This document shows positions 36,654 through 43,649 of a stretch of DNA of 64,000 nt, in pieces (position 1 is the first letter of the stretch; each line of letters opens with the position of its first letter). The position numbers and the translations under genes are program-made. The DNA comes from Pseudophaeobacter sp. EL27. GTDB taxonomy: Bacteria > Pseudomonadota > Alphaproteobacteria > Rhodobacterales > Rhodobacteraceae. The notes beneath the pieces are model-generated. The model saw nothing but the letters and a program-made list of their open reading frames with translations. It searched no databases and was not told the origin of the DNA. The stretch covers positions 124,003 to 188,002 of the forward strand of contig NZ_OMPQ01000014.1 in the NCBI RefSeq assembly GCF_900313025.1. Reading direction: 5' to 3'.

Positions 36654-38114
36654 TCACCCCTGCTTCAGAGCCTTTGCCAAGAACTCCATCCCCGGGGCGA
36701 TGCGATTGGCAGAGATCGAGGAATAGCCCAGCCGGAAGTAGTTGTGTTGGCGATTCTGAGCCGAAAAGAACGGAGCGCCAGGTTCGACAATGACACTGTC
36801 GGGTTTGAGCCGTTCCGCAACCTGCGCCATGTCGACGCCTTCGGGCGCATGCATCCACAGGGATGATCCGCCATAGACGCCCCCCCCTGACACGGTGAGC
36901 CCATGTTCATTGATGGCCTCTTCGATGACATGGCGACGATCCTGCAGGACCTTGGCGGTGCGTCGGATCTGGGCATCGTAGTGGCCCAGCGACAGGAAAT
37001 AGGCGACGGTGCGTTGCACATGGCCGGGGGGGTGGCGCAGCACATTGGCACGCAGGGCGCGGGCCTGGCGGATAAAGGCTTCGGAGCCGACAATGTAGCC
37101 CAGTCTCAATCCCGGAAACAGCGATTTGGAAAAGCTGCCAATATAAATCACACGGCCATCCGCATCGAGTGACTTTAGCGCCGGTGAAGGGGCGGTCATG
37201 AAAGACATCTCAAACTCGTAGTCATCTTCGACAATGACCGCATCGATGTCATGGGCGCGTTGCAGCAGTTCGCGGCGACGCGCCATCGGCATGGTTGCCG
37301 TGGTGGGGCTTTGATGGCTTGGGGTGCAGAAGATCACATCCGTGTCGTCAGAGATTTCCTGTGGCGGCAACCCGTCTTGATCCACCGGGATGCAATCGAC
37401 CTGGCATCTGACATGGTGCAACTGATCCCGCAGGGTGTAATAGGTTGGGTCTTCAATGGTGGCTTTGCGGCCCCGGTTCAACAGCAGCTGACCGGCCAGC
37501 CAAAGTGCATTCTGGGCGCCAAGGGTAATCAGGATCTGTTCGGGGCGCGCAATGACCCCGCGCCGGGGCAGGGTATGGCGGGCGATATATTCGATCAGCA
37601 GTGGATCATCCTGGTCGAAATAGTCATCCGTCAGCGCGGCAAAATCCTTTTGTCCCAGGGCCCTCAATGAGCAGAGCCGCCAGTTTGCGTGATCAAACAG
37701 GGAGGGGTCGGCCTGTCCGTAGATAAAGGGGTAGCGATAGCTGCGCCAATCGCGGGCTTTGCGTGGCGTGTCGCCGCCGGTGAAGCTGCGCACCAGCATA
37801 TGGTTCCAGTCCACCGCTTCCGTTGATTGAACTGGGGGGGTGTAGCTGGGCGGTACCGGAGCATTCTCTGACACATAATATCCTGAACGACCGCGCGAGG
37901 TCAGATAGTCATTCGCCAGCAGCTCGGTATAGGCCAGGGTCACGGTAATGCGGCTAATGCTGAGGTGCAGCGCCAGTTTTCGCGATGAGGGCAGTTTTTC
38001 CCCGACGCGAAACCGCCCCGAGAGAATGCCTTCGGCAATCATTTCCTGGATCTGAGCCTGCAGAGTGCCCTGGGCGTCCGGGTTCAGGAAGAATGTATCA
38101 ACAGATATAGCCAT
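36654..38114 (-). CDS. tauR: TauR-like MocR/PdxR-type transcriptional regulator
   Basis: A 486-residue MocR-type regulator: an N-terminal GntR winged helix (QIQEMIAEGILSGRFRVGEKLPSSRKLALHL) fused to a type I PLP aminotransferase domain with the cofactor lysine in GSFSKSLFPGLRLGYIVG. TauR of Rhodobacter capsulatus activates taurine genes, and the location directly upstream of xsc supports the same role. The ATG at 38114 (MAISVDTFFLNP) is preferred over one 12 codons upstream. TGGACATAA and TGGACTTAC lie just upstream, 22 bases apart, suggesting autoregulation. Confidence 0.87.
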   Translation of the reverse strand: MAISVDTFFLNPDAQGTLQAQIQEMIAEGILSGRFRVGEKLPSSRKLALHLSISRITVTLAYTELLANDYLTSRGRSGYYVSENAPVPPSYTPPVQSTEAVDWNHMLVRSFTGGDTPRKARDWRSYRYPFIYGQADPSLFDHANWRLCSLRALGQKDFAALTDDYFDQDDPLLIEYIARHTLPRRGVIARPEQILITLGAQNALWLAGQLLLNRGRKATIEDPTYYTLRDQLHHVRCQVDCIPVDQDGLPPQEISDDTDVIFCTPSHQSPTTATMPMARRRELLQRAHDIDAVIVEDDYEFEMSFMTAPSPALKSLDADGRVIYIGSFSKSLFPGLRLGYIVGSEAFIRQARALRANVLRHPPGHVQRTVAYFLSLGHYDAQIRRTAKVLQDRRHVIEEAINEHGLTVSGGGVYGGSSLWMHAPEGVDMAQVAERLKPDSVIVEPGAPFFSAQNRQHNYFRLGYSSISANRIAPGMEFLAKALKQG

Positions 38115-38130
38115 GACAGGCACCTTAGGG

Positions 38131-38161
38131 TGGACATAAACCGGGTGCAATCTGGACTTAC
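38131..38161 (+). promoter_or_regulatory. Candidate TauR box upstream of tauR
   Basis: TGGACATAA (38131-38139) and TGGACTTAC (38153-38161) are direct repeats with the same 22-base spacing as the pair before xsc. They begin 17 bases before the tauR start and are close to the CTGGACYTAA type expected for TauR. Confidence 0.55.
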
Positions 38162-38219
38162 GACACCGTGAGGTGTTTTGGCGCCATATTTCGGGGCTTG
38201 CATAGAAATTAAAAAAACC

Positions 38220-38235
38220 ATAAAACTAGTTTTAT
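38220..38235. promoter_or_regulatory. Perfect palindrome upstream of arsR-family gene
   Basis: ATAAAACTAGTTTTAT is a perfect 16-base AT-rich palindrome 22 bases before the start of the ArsR-family gene. It is a likely autoregulatory operator, possibly overlapping the -10 region. Confidence 0.6.
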
Positions 38236-38256
38236 CGAATCAATTGGAGTTGCACA

Positions 38257-38568
38257 ATGCAGTGGGAAGAAGCGGCACAGGGCTTTACGGCCATGGGATC
38301 AGAGGCACGTCTGCAAGTGCTGCGCTGCCTGATCCGGGCGGGCCACGAGGGGCTCACGGTCAGTGAGATCCAGGAACGCACGGGCATCGCGCCCTCGACC
38401 CTGGCGCATCATCTCAAGTTCCTCACGGGGGCCGAGGTCATTGAACAAGAGCGCGCGGGGCGCAGCATTGTGAACCGCGCCAATTTTGATCAGCTGGAAA
38501 ATCTGGCTGGTTTCATTCTCAGCGAATGTTGTGCTGACGTTACAAAAAAGGCGGCAAATGATGGCTGA
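38257..38568 (+). CDS. ArsR family transcriptional regulator
   Basis: A 103-residue winged-helix repressor: MGSEARLQVLRCLIRAGHEGLTVSEIQERTGIAPSTLAHHLKFL covers the helix-turn-helix and EQERAGRSIVNRANF the wing. Cysteines are present at RCLIRA and at the C-terminal SECCADV, which might bind a metal(loid), but the classical ArsR CVCDLC motif is absent. It overlaps the permease gene by about 11 bases, and a perfect palindrome lies in its promoter. It presumably represses the pair. Confidence 0.87.
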   Translation: MQWEEAAQGFTAMGSEARLQVLRCLIRAGHEGLTVSEIQERTGIAPSTLAHHLKFLTGAEVIEQERAGRSIVNRANFDQLENLAGFILSECCADVTKKAANDG

Positions 38569-39607
38569 TCTTTCACAAAACACCTCAGGCCCGGCGCCCA
38601 AGGCGAATGGCCTGTCGCTTGGCCGGCTAAAAACGCCCTGGACGGTGAGCGTTCTGATCTTGATTGCGGTGGCCATACTGGACCCCGGCAACTTTCAGGC
38701 GGTGATAACATTTGCAGGCGCGGCCCTGGCCCATACCGGGCAGTATATCCTCTTTGCGGTGCTGCTGCTCTCCTATCTCAAGGCCACTGGCGCAGAAACC
38801 ATGGTGGCGCGGGCCTTTGTCGGGCGCGAAACCCGGATGATTTTCCTCGCCGCACTCTTTGGTGGGCTTGCACCGTTTTGTTCCTGCGAGGTGATCCCCT
38901 TTATTGCCGGGCTGCTGGCGCTTGGTGCACCACTGTCGGCTGTAATGGCCTTTTGGCTGGCCTCACCGCTGATTGATCCGCCGACCCTGTTGATCACGGC
39001 TGGTGCGCTGGGCTGGGATTTTGCCATCGGCAAGGCGATTATTGCGGTGGCACTGGGGCTGACTGGCGGCTTCTTTATCAAGACCCTGATGGGGCATGGT
39101 GCCTTTGCCAATCCGCTGAAACAGGCGCAGAGCTGTTCCAGCTGCTGTAGCTCGGGTCCAAAGCTGGATGATAAACCACATTGGAAATTCTGGCAGGAAC
39201 CCGCGCGCCGGGCGAAGTTCCGCGAAGAGTTTGTCAGCAACGGGTTGTTCCTGCTGAAGTGGCTGGCACTGGCCTATGTGTTGGAAGCCATTCTGGTGAA
39301 CTACGTTCCTGCTGATCTGATCGCCCAGGCGGTTGGCGGCGAAGGAGTGCTGCCGATTGCCATAGCGGCGCTGGTGGGGATGCCTGCCTACCTCAACTCC
39401 TATGTGGCACCGCCTTTGCTGGCGGGTCTGATGGAGCAGGGGATGACAGCGGGTGCGGCCATGGCCTTCATGGTGGCAGGTGCTGTGAGCTCGATCCCGG
39501 CAATGGCGGCGGTCTGGTCACTGGTCAAACCGCAGGTCTTTGCCACCTATCTGGGGCTGGGGGTCAGCGGGGCGATCGTATCAGGGATCTTGTTTCAGCT
39601 GATCTGA
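38558..39607 (+). CDS. Permease of DUF318/ArsP family
   Basis: This 349-residue inner-membrane protein has about eight helices and the family signature APFCSCEVIPFIAGLLALGAPLSAVMAFWLASPLIDPPT. A central hydrophilic loop holds a cysteine cluster (SCSSCCSSG region). DUF318 permeases include ArsP, an exporter of trivalent organoarsenicals, and others of unknown substrate. Coupling to an ArsR-type regulator suggests metal(loid) or thiol-compound efflux, but the placement inside a sulfonate locus leaves a sulfur-linked role open. The ATG at 38561 is an equally possible start. Confidence 0.82.
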   Translation: MMADLSQNTSGPAPKANGLSLGRLKTPWTVSVLILIAVAILDPGNFQAVITFAGAALAHTGQYILFAVLLLSYLKATGAETMVARAFVGRETRMIFLAALFGGLAPFCSCEVIPFIAGLLALGAPLSAVMAFWLASPLIDPPTLLITAGALGWDFAIGKAIIAVALGLTGGFFIKTLMGHGAFANPLKQAQSCSSCCSSGPKLDDKPHWKFWQEPARRAKFREEFVSNGLFLLKWLALAYVLEAILVNYVPADLIAQAVGGEGVLPIAIAALVGMPAYLNSYVAPPLLAGLMEQGMTAGAAMAFMVAGAVSSIPAMAAVWSLVKPQVFATYLGLGVSGAIVSGILFQLI

Positions 39608-39636
39608 GTGTCCCACATCGCCACAGAACAAAGGAG

Positions 39637-39665
39637 CAGGGCCCAAGGGCCCTGTTCTTGTTTTT
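39637..39665 (+). terminator. Intrinsic terminator after the DUF318 permease
   Basis: Eight-base arms CAGGGCCC / GGGCCCTG separated by AA, extended by weak pairing, and followed by TTCTTGTTTTT. It also lies just after the end of the convergent XRE gene. Confidence 0.75.
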
Positions 39666-39672
39666 GGCAAGG

Positions 39673-40164
39673 CTATTGCGACTTGGCACGGCGTCCCATG
39701 CGTTTGGAAATCTGCTTCTTCTCCCAGTCGTCGCCAAAGATATTGATGACTTCAAAGACACTGAGCCCATGCGCGGCCACGCCTATGCCCCAGCCCATGG
39801 CAGGCCAGATGACCCAAAAGTATTCTGGACTGGTCAGCAGATTGAGCACCAAGAGCCCAACCATCACCACCCCATATTGCAGGGCATGGCTGTAAAAGGA
39901 TTTGATGTCGCGTACATATTCGATGGCTTCCCGTTCGCAGGGCGCGAGTTCGGGCAAAGTGGCGGTTGTGTTGGTATCCATGTCAGCTCCTGGTTTAAGA
40001 TCTGCAAAATCAATCTCCAGAACAGCGGCGATGCATTTCAGAGTTTCCGGGCTGGCGTTGGCGCCACGCTCGATTCGCTGCAGAGTGCGGGTGCTGATCC
40101 CGGCCATCTCTGCCAGTTGTTCTTGCGAGAAGCCCTTTTCCATGCGGAGTTTCCTGACGATCAC
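39673..40164 (-). CDS. XRE-family helix-turn-helix protein with C-terminal 2TM domain
   Basis: The first 60 residues form an XRE/Cro DNA-binding domain (KLRMEKGFSQEQLAEMAGISTRTLQRIERGANASPETLKCIAAVL). After a linker the C-terminal 80 residues contain two hydrophobic helices (YGVVMVGLLVLNLLT and WPAMGWGIGVAAHGL) with the 2TM family features around FYSHALQYG. This would be a membrane-tethered regulator. The GTG at 40164 is chosen because AAGGAA precedes it and it gives the normal XRE N-terminus; the longer frame is cysteine-rich and unlike the family. Target genes are unknown. Confidence 0.8.
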   Translation of the reverse strand: MIVRKLRMEKGFSQEQLAEMAGISTRTLQRIERGANASPETLKCIAAVLEIDFADLKPGADMDTNTTATLPELAPCEREAIEYVRDIKSFYSHALQYGVVMVGLLVLNLLTSPEYFWVIWPAMGWGIGVAAHGLSVFEVINIFGDDWEKKQISKRMGRRAKSQ

Positions 40165-40309
40165 CGGTCGATTCCTTTCTGTTCCTGCCCAGCAAGCTAG
40201 GGTCAGCTTAGGGCAAGAACCACGACATGGACACGACAATGAGCTGTCAGCGGCCCGACACAGGGGCGTTTTAACGGCCTGGCGCGGGTGAGACGCAAAG
40301 ACGGTTAGA

Positions 40310-40891
40310 TTACCGTGTCATCAGATGTTGCAGATGTGCCCTCACCGTGGGCCATTCTGCAGCGATGATCGAATAGACGGCAGTGTCGCGGATGGTGCCA
40401 TTTGCCATCCGCATATGAGCGCGCAGGATACCGTCCAACCGGGCCCCCAGCCGTTCAATTGCGCGGCGGCTTTGATGATTGATCACATGGGTGCGGAACT
40501 CGACCGAGATGGCATCAAGATCTTCAAAGGCATGGCGCAGCATCAGCAGCTTGCATTCGGTATTCAAGCCCGAGCGCTGTACGGATTTGCGATACCAGGT
40601 GGACCCAATTTCCAACCGCTGATTTATGTGGTCGATATTCATATAGGTGGTCATGCCAACGGCACGGCCAGCGGCATCCAGAATGGCAAAGGGAACCATG
40701 CTGCCGGCCTCTTGAAGGGCGAGACGCCGGTCAATCTCGGCAGGCACCTCCGCTGGGGCCGGGATCATGGTGTACCAAAGCGATGAGAGATCACCATCAG
40801 CGCTGGCCTCGGCCAGATCACCAGCATGGTTTTGCGAAAGAGGTTCAAGCGTGACCTGCTGGCCGGAGAGAGTGACGGGTTTGGCCCACAT
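40310..40891 (-). CDS. GNAT family N-acetyltransferase (RimJ/RimL-like)
   Basis: A 193-residue acetyltransferase of the RimL-type group: LSGQQVTLEPLSQNHAGDLAEA opens it, followed by PFAILDAAGRAVGMTTYMNID, the acetyl-CoA region QRSGLNTECKLLMLRHAFE and SRRAIERLGARLDGILR. The ATG at 40891 (MWAKPVTL) is preferred; the upstream extension of 46 residues has no similarity. It lies between the XRE-2TM gene and tpa on the same strand as tpa, but more than 190 bases away and past a terminator, so it is not part of the taurine operon. Confidence 0.85.
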   Translation of the reverse strand: MWAKPVTLSGQQVTLEPLSQNHAGDLAEASADGDLSSLWYTMIPAPAEVPAEIDRRLALQEAGSMVPFAILDAAGRAVGMTTYMNIDHINQRLEIGSTWYRKSVQRSGLNTECKLLMLRHAFEDLDAISVEFRTHVINHQSRRAIERLGARLDGILRAHMRMANGTIRDTAVYSIIAAEWPTVRAHLQHLMTR

Positions 40892-41033
40892 GGTTGAAGT
40901 CCTTGGTCGACATAAGTTTTGGGTCAGATTGCAGGGGGTGCGGACAGTTTGAAAGAGCCACTTTTGGGCAATCCGAGCAGTCCAAAACGAGGGTGAGAGA
41001 CTGTCAGTGCGCGCAAACCTAGGCAACAAACAA

Positions 41034-41063
41034 AAACGCCCCGAAGAGAACTCCGGGGCGTTT
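41034..41063 (-). terminator. Intrinsic terminator of tpa
   Basis: Ten-base arms (AAACGCCCCG-type / CGGGGCGTTT) with a ten-base loop; on the minus strand the stem is followed by T residues. It lies 25 bases after the tpa stop. Confidence 0.85.
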
Positions 41064-41088
41064 AGATAGTCTTGCGAGAGCTTAGGGT

Positions 41089-42486
41089 TTAACCAAAGAC
41101 CTTGGTCAGCGCCTTGTCGACTGCATCTGTGATGGCATCGATGTCATCGGCGGTGGCGATCAGCGCAGGGCTAAAGCAGAGCGTGTTGTTCTTGCCGGGA
41201 ACCGAGCGGTTGGTGACACCGATGATAACGCCCTGGGCACCACAATCGGCCACAACCTGCTGGGCGAGTTTCTCGTCCACCGGTTCTTTGGTGTCACGAT
41301 CCGAAACCAACTCGGCACCGAGGAACAGGCCTTTGCCGCGCACATCGCCAATCACGGCGTGCTTTTCTTTCAGCGCTTCAAGGTTGCTCAGCATCCGCTC
41401 GCCCATGGCGGTGCAGTTGTCCAACAGGCCTTCTTCTTCGATGATGCGCATGTTTTCCAGCGCCGCAGCCGGGCCGGCGGTACAGCCACCAAAGGTGGAG
41501 ATATCGCGGAAATAGTTCATCGGATCAGAGGCATCGTCCTTGAACATGTTGAAGACTTCTTCGGTGGTGACCAGCACGGCGATGGCCGCATAGCCGGAGG
41601 CAACGCCCTTGGCCATGGTCACAAAATCGGGCTTGATGCCGTAGTGCTGGTAGCCAAACCAGGTGCCGGTACGGCCAACGCCACAAACAACCTCGTCGAT
41701 GTGCAGCAGGATGTCATACTGGGTGCAGATCTCTTGCACGCGCTCCCAATAGCCTTCGGGGGCCTCGATAACACCACCGCCAGCGGTCACCGGCTCCAGG
41801 CACAGTGCGCCAACAGTTTCGGGGCCTTCGCGCAGGATTACTTCTTCAATAGCATTGGCCGCTGCGATGCCGAATTCACGGCCTGACAGATGCTCAAGAC
41901 CCAGCTCGTGCTTGCGGTATTCCATGCAATGGGGCACGCGGATGAAATCAGGCGCAAAGGGACCATACTGCGCGTTACGCTCATCCTGGCCACCCGCGGA
42001 CATCGCCGCCAGGGTAGACCCGTGATAGTCGCGGTCGCGGTACAGGATCTTGGTTTTCTTGCCACCGTATTTTTTATGCGCGATCTGGCGCACCATCTTA
42101 AAGGCTTTCTCGTTCGCCTCGGAGCCGGAGTTGTTGTAGTAGACGCGGCTCATACCGGGCATCTTTTCGATCAGTTTCTCAGCGAATAAAGCGCCGGGGA
42201 TCGAACCTGCAGACTGGGCAAAGTAGCACAGCTTCATCATCTGGTTATAGACGGCCTTGCAGATGTCTTCGCGGCCATAGCCGACGTTGACGGTCCAGAC
42301 ACCGCCGGAAACAGCATCGAGGAATTCCTTGCCGTTCTGGTCCCAGACACGCATGCCTTTGCCTTCGACGATGATGCGCGGATCATTTTCTTCAAAGGGT
42401 TTGTGCTGAATCAGGTGGTGCCAGACATGGGCCTTGTCAGCCGCAACTACCCGGCTGAGATCGTTTTCGTTGAACGTGCCGTCCAT
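41089..42486 (-). CDS. tpa: Taurine--pyruvate aminotransferase
   Basis: Tpa transfers the amino group of taurine to pyruvate, giving sulfoacetaldehyde and alanine. The 465-residue class III PLP enzyme has the Tpa-type N-terminus HVWHHLIQHKPFEENDPRIIVEG, SGSEANEKAFKMVRQ, DYHGSTLAAMSAGGQ, the aspartate in HIDEVVCGVGRTGTW, and the PLP lysine in TMAKGVASGYAAIA. The ATG at 42486 follows AAGGA. It lies 2.9 kb from tauR and is separated from it by an unrelated ArsR/XRE/GNAT insertion. A TAGGGCCAGTT element, also present before xsc, lies 99 bases upstream. Confidence 0.9.
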   Translation of the reverse strand: MDGTFNENDLSRVVAADKAHVWHHLIQHKPFEENDPRIIVEGKGMRVWDQNGKEFLDAVSGGVWTVNVGYGREDICKAVYNQMMKLCYFAQSAGSIPGALFAEKLIEKMPGMSRVYYNNSGSEANEKAFKMVRQIAHKKYGGKKTKILYRDRDYHGSTLAAMSAGGQDERNAQYGPFAPDFIRVPHCMEYRKHELGLEHLSGREFGIAAANAIEEVILREGPETVGALCLEPVTAGGGVIEAPEGYWERVQEICTQYDILLHIDEVVCGVGRTGTWFGYQHYGIKPDFVTMAKGVASGYAAIAVLVTTEEVFNMFKDDASDPMNYFRDISTFGGCTAGPAAALENMRIIEEEGLLDNCTAMGERMLSNLEALKEKHAVIGDVRGKGLFLGAELVSDRDTKEPVDEKLAQQVVADCGAQGVIIGVTNRSVPGKNNTLCFSPALIATADDIDAITDAVDKALTKVFG

Positions 42487-42584
42487 GACATGTCCTTCCA
42501 TAAAAGTAAGAGTGGGGTGTCTGCCAGCTGCCTGTCAGCCGGAGTCGTTCTACTCTGACGAAACGCCAAATTCACTGAATTCTC

Positions 42585-42595
42585 TAGGGCCAGTT
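42585..42595 (-). promoter_or_regulatory. Candidate TauR element upstream of tpa
   Basis: TAGGGCCAGTT is identical to the 11-mer upstream of xsc at 36504. A second, weaker partner (GCATCCAGTTT, from 42609) lies about 23 bases away. Confidence 0.45.
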
Positions 42596-42656
42596 GGTGG
42601 GGTGTTTTGCATCCAGTTTTATCATCTGGCAGCGGCAGTGGAGAGGTAATTTTTTA

Positions 42657-42688
42657 ACCAATTGGTAAAAAAGAGATTTTCCAATTGG
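42657..42688. promoter_or_regulatory. Tandem CCAATTGG palindromes
   Basis: ACCAATTGGT (42657-42666) and CCAATTGG (42681-42688) have centres 23 bases apart, close to two helical turns. They are flanked by A/T runs and fit a dimer-pair operator of an unknown regulator, possibly GntR-type. Confidence 0.5.
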
Positions 42689-42857
42689 CAAAGCTGAATT
42701 CTGAGGAGGAGCTGTGGAGCCTTTGAAGACAGTTTGATGGATCGCCCCAGCAGGCCTGAACAAATTGGTGTGATATCGAGATGAAAGAACAGATGTTCTG
42801 AATTCATCATCTTGAGATCAAGCAGTACTGAACCCAGTGTTCTGGAGAAGGCAGAAC

Positions 42858-43646
42858 ATGAGGTCAGATGTGACACACTATCAGGTGACTGTGGCTCCCA
42901 ATGGGGCGCGACGGCAAAAATCAGATCATCCAGAGCTGCCAGTCACCCCGCAAGAGCTGGCTATAACTGCGGGGCTCTGTCAGGCAGCGGGGGCCAGTGC
43001 CCTGCACCTGCATGTGCGCGATGATGCGGGGGGGCATTCCTTGGATGCCGGGCGCTACCGCGTGGCTATGGCTGCGGTGCGTGAGGGGGCTCCCGGCATG
43101 GGTATTCAGATCACCACTGAAAGTGCCGGAAACTATGAACCAGAAGCACAACTGGCCTGCCTGGAAGCCCTGCGCCCCGAAGCGGCGTCGGTTGCGGTGC
43201 GTGAAATGGCCAGGGCACCAGAAATCGCGGCACGGGCCTATGCGCTGAGCGCTGAGGCCGGGACGCAGGTTCAGCATATCCTGTACTCCCCCAGCTGCAT
43301 TGCTCAGCTCAACGCGTGGTATGCTGCGGGCATTGTCCCTGAACACATGCGTGATGTGATTTTTGTGCTTGGCAAATATGAACCTGCGACCCCGGCTGAT
43401 CCCGGTGGACTTGCCCCCTTTGTGGCAGCGGCGCGGAAGTTGGATCTGAACTGGAGTCTCTGTGCCTTTGGTCGGGCTGAGCGCGCCTGTCTTCTGGCGG
43501 CGATCGAGGCCGGCGGCAACGTTCGCATTGGGTTTGAAAATAATCTGGAGACCCCAGAGGGCGCGCTGCTGAAGGACAATGCCGCTTCGGTGGCAGGTCT
43601 GGTCAAGGCTGCCTTTCAGGCGGGCCATGTTTTGAAAAGGAATTGA
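42858..43646 (+). CDS. Beta-keto acid cleavage enzyme (BKACE, DUF849) family protein
   Basis: BKACE enzymes condense a beta-keto acid with acetyl-CoA to give acetoacetate and a new CoA ester, using zinc. The 262-residue TIM-barrel protein has ITVAPNGARR-type opening (VTVAPNGARRQKSDHPELPVT), the zinc motif LHLHVRDDAGGHSLD, and VRIGFENNLETPEG near the C-terminus. The ATG at 42858 has GGAGAAGG upstream. It is one base away from, and probably coupled to, a class III aminotransferase gene. The specific keto acid is unknown. Confidence 0.85.
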   Translation: MRSDVTHYQVTVAPNGARRQKSDHPELPVTPQELAITAGLCQAAGASALHLHVRDDAGGHSLDAGRYRVAMAAVREGAPGMGIQITTESAGNYEPEAQLACLEALRPEAASVAVREMARAPEIAARAYALSAEAGTQVQHILYSPSCIAQLNAWYAAGIVPEHMRDVIFVLGKYEPATPADPGGLAPFVAAARKLDLNWSLCAFGRAERACLLAAIEAGGNVRIGFENNLETPEGALLKDNAASVAGLVKAAFQAGHVLKRN

Positions 43647-43649
43647 GTG

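Larger units (their letters stand above)
42487..42857. other. Divergent intergenic region between tpa and the BKACE gene
   Basis: No gene is seen in this 371-base gap. It holds the tpa promoter (minus) and the BKACE promoter (plus). Features found are a TauR-like TAGGGCCAGTT (42585-42595), a weaker GCATCCAGTTT 23 bases further, and two CCAATTGG palindromes at 42658-42665 and 42681-42688 in an A/T-rich context. An isolated half-match CAAATTGGTG lies at 42761-42770. Confidence 0.6.
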
